Source: Takakia lepidozioides (lineage: Eukaryota > Streptophyta > Takakiopsida > Takakiales > Takakiaceae). Taken from it: DNA of 64,000 nucleotides. The stretch covers positions 48,254,042 through 48,318,041 of the forward strand of contig CM060734.1 of the NCBI GenBank assembly GCA_030704615.1, read 5' to 3'. The notes beneath the pieces were generated by a model, which was given only the letters and a program-made list of their open reading frames with translations, had not been told where the DNA came from and ran no database searches. A program made the translations under genes and the position numbers. Numbering within the stretch: the stretch's first letter is position 1; every line of letters begins with the position of its first letter. This document shows, piece by piece, positions 56,953 through 64,000 of this stretch.

Positions 56953-57720
56953 CTACCACACAAGAGGTGTGGTGTCCAACGGCGACAACTGAGATGGTCC
57001 TGGTGCAATCACCGCACTCTCCTCCTCTCCTGACGGTACGAAGGCCTCTACCCAGGCTTGTTGCACCCGTCTATCAGCAGCCTGCTGCAAATGCTTGTTC
57101 GTACCCCACAATGGAGTGTGAGCAACCATGGCAGACAACTCCGCCGTACCATGCATGTCATCCTGCTCTGCTAGAGGTGGCACATCCTCTGCATGGGCAT
57201 TGCCCTCCAGCAACTCTCCAGGCCAACTAACTGCAGCTGTGAAGGCTGCTAGTGTTGGCATCTTGCCCCGCTGGGCAGCAGCAACACCCCCAATGAATGT
57301 CACAGGGAGCTGTACACGACGACCATCCCCTGACTGCCATCCAGGCCTGTAGGATGCTGACTCCTCCCAAAAATCCAGGGTGAAGCCCATGAGATATAAC
57401 ACTGCCCCACCAACGAGGACATTGTAAGAGACCACATCTGTCACAATGGCCTTGGCTCGCATCACTGAGCCATCTATAGGATGATCCGGCTGTAGTCTAA
57501 TGACCAACTCACGCCGTGTCATGCCCCGAGCCTGCTCTGATCCTCCCATAGATGTCTGTATCTGGAAAGAACAAGGCTCCATGTCCGCCTCTATGAGACC
57601 CAAACCTGCAATAGCAACTCTGCCCAACATCAATGGCTGAGCTCCCGAGTCCAACAAGACCCGCAGTGGCCGGTACCTCTTCCTGTCGGTCCACTCAAAG
57701 AGAAAATGTCATCCTGGTTG
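56953..57720 (-). pseudogene. Retroviral-type aspartic protease
   Basis: The frame 57657-56953 opens with V-L-L-D-S-G-A-Q-P, the catalytic D-S/T-G-A of retropepsins. It continues with V-S-Y-N-V-L-V-G-G and then a spacer of about 130 residues leading to the methyltransferase. The protease would cut the polyprotein into working enzymes. The frame upstream (58199-57700) is different and must join by a frameshift near 57705. A single TAG (56953-56955) separates it from the methyltransferase in the same frame, so the intact parent encoded both in one polyprotein. Confidence 0.8.
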
Positions 57721-58590
57721 TCTAACAAGACAACTCCAGGTATCACCATGGCACGCTCAAAGGCTGGCCTAGCTGGCAGCTCCGTCAACCTGGCAGCTGC
57801 AGCTTGCCATGGCGCAGCCATGGCAGTCTTGACCCTCAAATCCGAGGATCCCTCTGCCACTACACCCTCCACTAACTCCACAGAAGATGAAGTGACATCC
57901 CCACTCTCGTAGAGTGTTGCTGCTAGTCTGAACACTGCAGCTAGTCTTACCCCCGGCGTCGCAATCATGGTTGCCGAGAACAGTGGGGCTTGATACACAA
58001 AGGTGGCTGCCCCCATCAACACACTGGCTGCACTAGCCTTGGCAGCAGGTGTCAGTGCTGCACGTGTAGCTCTCCTCAATGGTACAATAACGGCCTCTGT
58101 ATCTGTCGGACAAGAACTAGGTGCCATGGATGTCGTCGACACTGTCTCCCCCCAAGATGAATGATTGAGGCAACCTAGCTTGACGGCTTGCCTCCCCACG
58201 CTGTGGATCTAACTCCACCTCTGCACATCGTGGCTCAGGAACTCGTGCTGCTCCTCGAGTGACGGCTGCAGCATACTCCACCTGCACTAGTGGTAGTGTT
58301 GCCCCACACATAAATCCCATGCCTCCCATGTCTCCTCCGTCAGGATGACGCTGCTGAGGAGGAACATGAGGTGGACCCTCAAGTCTTGGAGCTGGTACCA
58401 CCTGAGCTGTGGCCATGGCAGCAAGCCTTTGCTCTAGTTGCTGAAGCCGGTTGGCCATGCCTTGGTCAACGCCGTGACCTCCACGTCCTTGGCCATATTG
58501 TGCTTGCCCTTGTCTGCACCTCGTGCCTGAGCACCTCGTCCTCGCTGAGGTGCTCCACCACGCCTTCGGCCACCACTGTTCCATTGGAAC
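57705..58590 (-). pseudogene. gag-pol linker region, low complexity
   Basis: ORFs 58584-58117 and 58199-57630 in two frames. The first begins with a glutamine-rich coiled-coil-like segment (N-R-L-Q-Q-L-E-Q-R-L-A-A-M). The second is alanine-, valine- and threonine-rich. Neither has a known domain. The position between zinc knuckles and protease fits the variable end of gag. Confidence 0.5.
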
Positions 58591-59860
58591 TGGAATCGCC
58601 GCAACTCAGGGTGCAAGTCATAACACTGGGCATCTCCATGCCCATACTTGCCACAATGCCCACACTGCAACTGTGCAAGCTATGCTTGTGCCGGCCCTTT
58701 GCTACTTTCTGGGCAATCTTTCTTGATATGGGGTCCTCCACATGTCCAACATACCACCCCTGGTTGCTGTTGGCCCGCAAAAGAAGCTACTGGCCTTTGC
58801 ACCTGAGGTCCCCTGTAAGCTCCATGGAATTTGGGTTGGGAAACCTTGCCCCCCTGACCACGCTGTTGGGCAGTCCCTTGTGCTTGTTGGCTGGCAGCTG
58901 CACCTCGTGCAGGCATGTCTTTGCCAAATCCAATGGTAACAACTCGCTCCTCCACCATGTTGAGCTCAATCTGCTCAGCCAGCAGAAACACATCTGCTAA
59001 TGTGGGTTGGGCTGCTTGTAATAGGGTTGCATCCCGCACCCTTCTCCTGAGCTCATTGTCCAAAATTCCATACGAGAACTGGATTGTCTGAGCTTCAGTA
59101 TCCCCCTGGGTCACACTTATCAAGCGGCTCATACGAGTGTAGGCCTCTCGCAGGCTCTCACTGGATTTGCCCTGGAAGTCTTGCAAACTTCGCAGCTTCT
59201 TTGTCCGTACACCTTGGTAGTTCCTCCGCAACTCCTGGAAAAACTCCACCACCGGGTTGAATCTAGGCACATGTGTTGTAGTTGTGGTAGGAGGAGTAGT
59301 AACACCTTTTGAACTGGTACCACCTGCAGAAGTACCGACACTACTTGTTCCACTACTAGTGCTGGCAGTGGGAGATATTGGTGCTGATGCAGCTACTGGT
59401 CGCGTCGTGCCTCAAGTAATAGAGACGTAGTTAGGTGACCAATATATCCTCCACTCCTCAATCTCTGCTTCATGTCCTCGCCTGAACTCATGGTAATCGT
59501 CCATAGGCGGGCCTTCCAAATGCTGGAACAGTCCCTTCCACGCCATGAATGGGGTGAACAGCTGTGGATTGCGCATCTGCTGCAAATCACACCAGCTGTC
59601 AAACTCCTGGATAAAGTCATCCAGCTCGATTGTGCCCATAGCTCCAGAGTACCTACGAGGCCCCTTAGTAGCTCCATACATCTCCTCCATGTCGTCCCAC
59701 AACAATGGCGAATGAAACTGCACACCTATTGATGAAGCCTCCGAGTCTGTGTCTTACTCTGCACTAGTTGAGGGTGGAGGTGAAGGTGGTCTGAAACGAA
59801 CACCTCGTCTGGTGAACCCACTCTCACTGCTACTGCCTGTAGCCGTACTCCCCTCAAAAC
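58590..59860 (-). pseudogene. gag with two CCHC zinc knuckles
   Basis: Starting from about 59850, the frame carries T-R-R-G-V-R-F-R-P-P-S-P-P. A capsid-like block follows: G-T-I-E-L-D-D-F-I-Q-E-F, then F-M-A-W-K-G-L-F-Q-H-L-E-G. A retrotrans_gag segment (ORF 59270-58680) has F-N-P-V-V-E-F-F and Y-G-I-L-D-N-E-L-R-R-R-V. It ends in the zinc knuckle C-W-T-C-G-G-P-H-I-K-K-D-C. A second knuckle C-G-H-C-G-K-Y-G-H-G-D-A-Q-C lies at about 58667. Gag packages the RNA in virus-like particles. Stops at 59412-59414 (TGA), 58680-58682 (TAG) and a TAA near 59755 break the frame. The copy at 62.9-63.9 kb is clearly homologous. Confidence 0.85.
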
Positions 59861-60064
59861 CCTTGGGTAACTCCGTGACGACACTCACAACCCGCACCTC
59901 CCCCACGTGACACTATAAGGCTTTAGTACTAATTCTAATAGTGACACGGGTGAGCACCTGTTGCGGATTAAGGGTCATATCCCAGTGGCTAAGGGCACCT
60001 GCACCTGCATCCACCGTGTCAAGTTATTTTTACCACTAGTGTGAAACTAGCTAGGAAATAGCTA

Positions 60065-60105
60065 GCTTTTACATATTGACATTTGGGATTGGCCCAAATG
60101 TCAAT
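60065..60105. repeat. Perfect palindrome GACATTTGGG-N5-CCCAAATGTC
   Basis: A hairpin with 11-bp arms (TGACATTTGGG / CCCAAATGTCA) around ATTGG lies between the two divergent retroelements. It could be a protein-binding site in an LTR promoter. Confidence 0.5.
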
Positions 60106-60267
60106 CCAGGGGTCAAGGCAGATTTAGGCCCTGGAGTGGTTATCTTCACGGCAAGCGCGGGAGGCTCATATTTCTCGAGTTGAGCCTCACCGCGCCTAGC
60201 TATGGCGCCGTAGTGTGGATTCCCCATGGCGTGGGGTGCATTTGGCTTGACTTGTATTTGAGTGATG

Positions 60268-60282
60268 AGGTTATATATGCAT
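60268..60282 (+). promoter_or_regulatory. TATA-like box of the plus-strand element
   Basis: GGTTATATATGCATG, with flanking GC-richer DNA on both sides, lies upstream of the plus-strand retroelement leader. It is placed as an LTR core promoter would be. No transcript data support it. Confidence 0.35.
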
Positions 60283-60764
60283 GAGTTTATGCTTCAGCTT
60301 TGTGAGCTCGCATGAGCTTGCGCTTGTATTCTTCTTCTTTATCACTCGAGAAAGATGAGCTCGTATCTGTGAGTGCCAGATACGAGTTAGTTGTAGCACT
60401 TGTGGTTTTTGCTTGAGAATGAGAGAAACCAGGTTGTTATGCAAGGAGCACCGTGGAGCTCTTGGCGAAGCGAAAGGGCTGATTTGGCTTGGGGCAAATC
60501 AGTGCACTTTGTTGAGTATGTGGAGATTGGGTTTCAATCTCGAGCTTCAGCAGTGAGAGGGCTCTTGTCATGGGCTGGAACAGGAGCTAAGAGGGGCCGC
60601 AAGACCATGGAATGTGCACCTAGGGTTTCAGAGCTTGGAAGAAGAGCTCTTGCACCACAAGAGGAGTGTCTTGTGGCTGTAAATGTAAGCCTTAGGGTTT
60701 CAAGAGCTTGGCAAGGGCTATGGAGTGCTTAGTCTTGTCTTAGAGAGCATCAAGGAGCTAAGGA

Positions 60765-61200
60765 GCCAAGATAGGGGGCTGATACCTCTTGTGTGAAGAG
60801 GTTGCATGTGTGGAGCATGTATTCAGCTCATTGAAGCTTCCATCTTCAAGCTTGGAGGGCAAGCAAGGAAGAGGGAAGGGCTGACTTCCCTTATGTGAGA
60901 GCAATGCATGTGTGAAGCATGCTTTCAGCCTGTTGAAGGCTTGTACTTTCAGGTTTGGGAGTGCAAGAAAGAAAGGAAGGGGCTGGTTTCCCTGTAGGGC
61001 ATGTGTGGAGCATGCTTCCAGCCCGTTGAAGCGTGTATTGTCAGGTTGGTGGGTGCAAGAAAGAAAGCAAAGGGGCTGATTCTCTGGTGGTGAGATTGGG
61101 GCATGTGTGGAGCATGCCTTCACTCTATTGGGCTTTTGTTTTCAAGCTTTAGAGAACTAGAAGAGAAGGTAAGGGGCTGATCTGCTCTTATGTGACAGTC
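60765..61200 (+). repeat. Four to five tandem units of about 100 bp
   Basis: Units start GGGCTGATTCCCTT, continue with GCATGTGTGGAGCATGC, TTTCAGCCTGTTGAAG and TTTTCAGGTTTGG, and end GCAAGAAAGAAAGGAAG. They lie at about 60773, 60880, 60978, 61072 and 61165 (partial), and are diverged by 15-25% by eye. They lie in the leader or LTR of the plus-strand retroelement. Non-coding. Confidence 0.7.
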
Positions 61201-61614
61201 CGACACTTGTAGAGCGTTCTGTTCTAAGTTGGGGTTTCAACCTCAAGCCTAGATATAGAGCATGGCTCTTGAAGTGGCAGGTGTGAGGGGGCTGGAATAG
61301 GCTCTAAGACAGATGCTATGGCCAAGGGAAACGCTTGAATGAGTGCTCACAAGGGCTGGAAACCAGCAAGGCTTGGTTGTTTGCCATTGAATTAGTGGCG
61401 TGTTTGGGGAGAGTCTAAGTGAGAAAGAAGGCTTGGTTTGTGGCAACCATCTTCCTCATGCTTAGGGCTACTATTGGTGTGTGTGGGAGCCGAAAAGAGC
61501 AAGAAATACCTTGCTGATTTTTTCACAGCCGCCATAGCTCGGTGCAAAGAAGCCTAGAGTCCAAGAGACACAAACCTAGCTTGGCGTGACTAAACTCCTT
61601 GGAGAAATGGCTAA

Positions 61615-62275
61615 ACTGTCATAAGTGGCCTGTGGGGATGTGTGACGGCCTGTGAGGGCCTGTGACAGGCTGTGCCCTCTGGCCTGTGGGGCTGTGACGG
61701 GCTGTGTGGAAGGTTGTTACAGGCCGTGACAGGCTGTGGCTAGCTGTGATAGGCTGTGAAGGCTGTTTGTGACAGGTTGTGCATGTGGCATGTGGGGGCT
61801 GTGACGGGCTGTGAGGGGCTGTGACAGGTTGTGGCCTTTGGGGCTGTGTGACCCTGTGACCTGTGTAGGGCTGTGACAGGCTATGCCATGTGGAATGTGG
61901 GGTTGTGACGGGCTTGTGATGGGCTATGACAAGTGTTGGCCCTGTGGCTTGTGGGCGGCAGTGGCGGCTGTGTGATAGGCTGTGGCCTTTGTTCTCTGAC
62001 CCCTGTGGACTTGTGACAGGCTGTGACGGGCTGTGAGGGGTTGTGACAGGCTATGGCCTTTGGGGCTATGACCCCTGTGACCTTTGTAGGGCTGTGACAG
62101 GCTGTGTCAGGCTGTGCCATGTGGTCTGTGGGGCTGTGACGGGCTGTGAGGGCTGTGACAAGCTGTGGCCTGTGTGGGGCTGTGACGGCTGTGACCAGTG
62201 AGCTGTGTGGGCCTGTGCTGGTCTGTGGTGGCCCGTGTTGACCTGTGGACGGCCTGTGCTGACTGTGGAGGCACT
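61615..62275 (+). repeat. Minisatellite of GGCTGTGACA units
   Basis: About 660 bp built from a 10-bp core GGCTGTGACR, with variants GGCTGTGAGG, GGTTGTGACA and GGCCTGTGGG, and higher-order units near 60-90 bp (GGGGCTGTGACGGGCTGTG and similar). The plus strand is strongly G/T-rich. It lies between the TATA-like box and gag of the plus-strand retroelement. Confidence 0.85.
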
Positions 62276-62804
62276 GGTGGACTACCTAAGGACTGGCATG
62301 TGGTCTTGAAGGTCGAATTTTGAAGCTCGTGGAGGGCGGTTTGAGGAGTATCTTCATGATATTCCATGGTCATGCAAGTGAGGGAAGAGATGAGAGGAAG
62401 AGTGTTGGGATGAGGGCATGCTGGGGTTAGGCATTGCTTTAGCTTCTCTTCCTCGTAGTTTCCACCCTCTCATTAGGCCAAGACCTTTCCGTAGGTGGAG
62501 GCAAGAGTCAGTCCGGGTTTGGGCTGGGGTGTCCTTGCAGGACAACACCAGGAGTTGTTTTTGGTGTGGGGGAGTTGTCGTTCTGATTTCTTGTGTTTGG
62601 ATCCCCTCCATACCTGCATGCTTGACTGTGCGCCATGCTAGTTTTGTGTGGCGCTTGTTTTTATAGGTGATTGGTCCGGATTTGATCACCGGCCAGTCCT
62701 AGAGCATGCTGTCGATGGTGAGGCTGGGATGATGACCAGCCAGACCATCATTGTTCTCTGTGTGGTGAGGTTGGAGGTGATGACCAGCCAACCATAGAGT
62801 GCTT

Positions 62805-64000
62805 GCGGTGGATGCAGGTACAGGTGTAGGCTATGTTAGGAACTTAGTATTCCAAACCATAAGCCGCAACAGGTTCTCTACCCGGTTACCTTGTGGAGAG
62901 GGGGTTAGGGACATGTTCATGACCGGTTGAGTGTCAACACGGAGGTGCCACTAGTTGCTGGGGACAGTGCCGGTTCGAGCACTAGCGATACTAGTGGGTA
63001 CACGAGACGAGGTGTGCGGTTTAGGCCACCTTCACCTCCTGTGTCTTCTACGGAAGGTTCTGATTCGGATTGTGAATCAGGAGACTCATACCGGCGGTGC
63101 AAGTTGTTTCCTTGCCATTGTTGTGGGACACAATGGAGGATGTATGGAGCTACCAAGGGGCCACGAAGGTACTCTGGGGCGGTGGGCACCATCGAGTTGG
63201 ATGATTTTATCCAAGAGTTTGATAGTTGGTGTGATTTGCAGCAAATGCGCAATCCACAACTATTTACGCCTTTCATGGCATGGAAGGGGCTGTTTCAGCA
63301 CCTTGAGGGGCCGCCTATGGATGATTACCATGAGTTCAGGCGGGGGCATGAGGTTGAGATCGAGGAGTGGAGGATGTACTGGTCACCCGACTATGTCTCC
63401 ATCACTAGGGGCACTAGAGCCACGAGGGCAGTGGCTACACCTGCCGCTGCACCGGCAGCTTCAGCAAGCAGGGACTAGTGGACTGGTGGTACAGTAGCTA
63501 CGACGTCCACCCAAGCCACTACCGCACCAGCACCAGTACCGTGCCTGCCTTCAACCCTGTTGTGGAGTTCTTCGAAGAGTTGAGAGGGAACTACCAAGGG
63601 GTGAGGACAGAGAAGTTGCGGAGCTTGCAAGAGTTCCAACGGAAGCCTACGAGAGCTTGAGGGAGGCTTTCACTCGCATGAGGCGCTTGATAAATGTAAC
63701 CCAAGGGGTTACGGAAGCTCAGGCAGTCCAATTCTGGTATGGGATATTGGACAAGGAGCTGAGGAGAAGGGTGCGGGATGCAACTCTCCTACAAGCGGCC
63801 CAACCCACCTTAGCAAATGTGTTTTTGCTGGCAGAGCGGATAGAGCTCAACATGGTGGAGGAACGAGTGGTCATGGGGATTTGCTAAGGAGACACCACGG
63901 GGTAGTGGTGCTCCTAGCCAACCACTACCTCAACGTGCTCAAGGCAACAAGGGGGCTCAGGTGAAGCTCAGGGAAGGGCAGAGAGGACCTCAGATGCAGG
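62805..64000 (+). mobile_element. Second gypsy element of the methyltransferase family, 5' part, runs off the window
   Basis: The plus strand carries a leader (GGTGGATGCAGGTACAGGTG, then CCGCAACAGGT) matching the minus-strand leader of the first element at 60030-59975. Gag follows in several frames. The first (62927-63478) has T-R-R-G-V-R-F-R-P-P-S-P-P and G-T-I-E-L-D-D-F-I-Q-E-F. The next (63478-63660) has F-N-P-V-V-E-F-F-E-E-L. The last (63657-63887) has W-Y-G-I-L-D-K-E-L-R-R-R-V. Similarity to the first copy is high but clearly below identity, so they are separate insertions. Frameshifts near 63470 and 63650 show this copy is broken. Protease, methyltransferase and RT would lie beyond the window. 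Confidence 0.85.

Larger units (their letters stand above)
51800..59950 (-). mobile_element. Ty3/gypsy-type retroelement with DNA methyltransferase and PHD finger
   Basis: Minus-strand element in the order gag (about 59.85-58.4 kb), protease (57.7 kb), C5-DNA methyltransferase (56.95-56.0 kb), RT (55.56-54.9), RNase H (54.9-54.3), integrase (54.15-52.9) and PHD finger (52.73-52.6). A polypurine tract (AGGGGGGCGAT, 52324-52337) precedes an LTR start TGTGACAG at 52323. RT before integrase is the Ty3/gypsy order. All domains are recognisable, but stops and four or more frameshifts make this copy inactive. The 5' LTR was not identified and the outer end of the 3' LTR is undefined, so 51800 and 59950 are approximate. 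Confidence 0.88.

Noticed and set aside
54268-56955. TAG read as glutamine (recoded genetic code) in the retroelement
   Set aside because: Frameshifts and a TAA elsewhere in the element show ordinary decay, and host genes nearby use standard codons. C-to-T decay explains the TAGs more simply.
59940-60030. 5' LTR end and primer-binding site of the minus-strand element
   Set aside because: A shared leader is visible, but no sequence matching the TGTGACAG LTR start was found upstream, so no 5' LTR or PBS could be defined.

Overview
This is nuclear DNA of a land plant. Three lines of evidence support this: genes split by short GT-AG introns, plant-only families (a STRUBBELIG-type receptor kinase, a PLS-type PPR protein, a plastid-targeted protein), and dense plant-type retroelements. 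The PPR type (repeated K-G-K-E-V-H and M-Y-A-K-C-G motifs with a decayed DYW tail) fits a seed-free vascular plant such as a fern or lycophyte, but the sequence alone does not prove the lineage.

Layout. 1-8.4 kb is AT-rich, with decayed unknown ORFs, palindromic GACCGCCA/TGGCGGTC hairpin repeats, a MITE-like inverted repeat and a G-rich minisatellite. 8.4-16.4 kb holds remnants: a gypsy integrase C-terminus, a gypsy integrase core, a PPR pseudogene and the 3' half of an L1-type LINE (+). 16.4-23.7 kb is a longer, broken L1-type LINE (-). 24.1-27.5 kb holds SINE-like elements and tandem repeats. 28.2-43.6 kb is the genic core: an FAD-dependent oxidoreductase (-, 9 exons), a divergently placed thylakoid-type membrane protein (+, 3 exons) and an STRUBBELIG-family LRR receptor kinase (-, 15 exons). 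All three reading frames close across the proposed splice junctions; one FAD-gene junction has alternatives. A 364-bp TRIM retrotransposon, with a tRNA-like cloverleaf in each LTR and a 5-bp target duplication, sits in a kinase intron. 46.7-49.1 kb is an intronless PPR gene whose E/DYW end is frameshifted and degenerate.

51.8-64 kb is the most unusual part. A Ty3/gypsy-type element (-) has the order gag (two zinc knuckles), protease, C5-cytosine DNA methyltransferase, RT, RNase H, integrase and a PHD finger. A second, divergent copy starts on the + strand at about 62.8 kb and runs off the end. A DNA methyltransferase and a chromatin-reader domain in one retroelement suggest an element that carries its own chromatin writer and reader. 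The copy here is dead: its pol frame has ten in-frame stops (eight TAG, two TGA, no TAA), which looks like decay of CAG and CGA codons by deamination of methylated cytosine. Exon coordinates were worked out by eye from reading frame, splice dinucleotides and remembered family patterns; no alignment or expression data were used.
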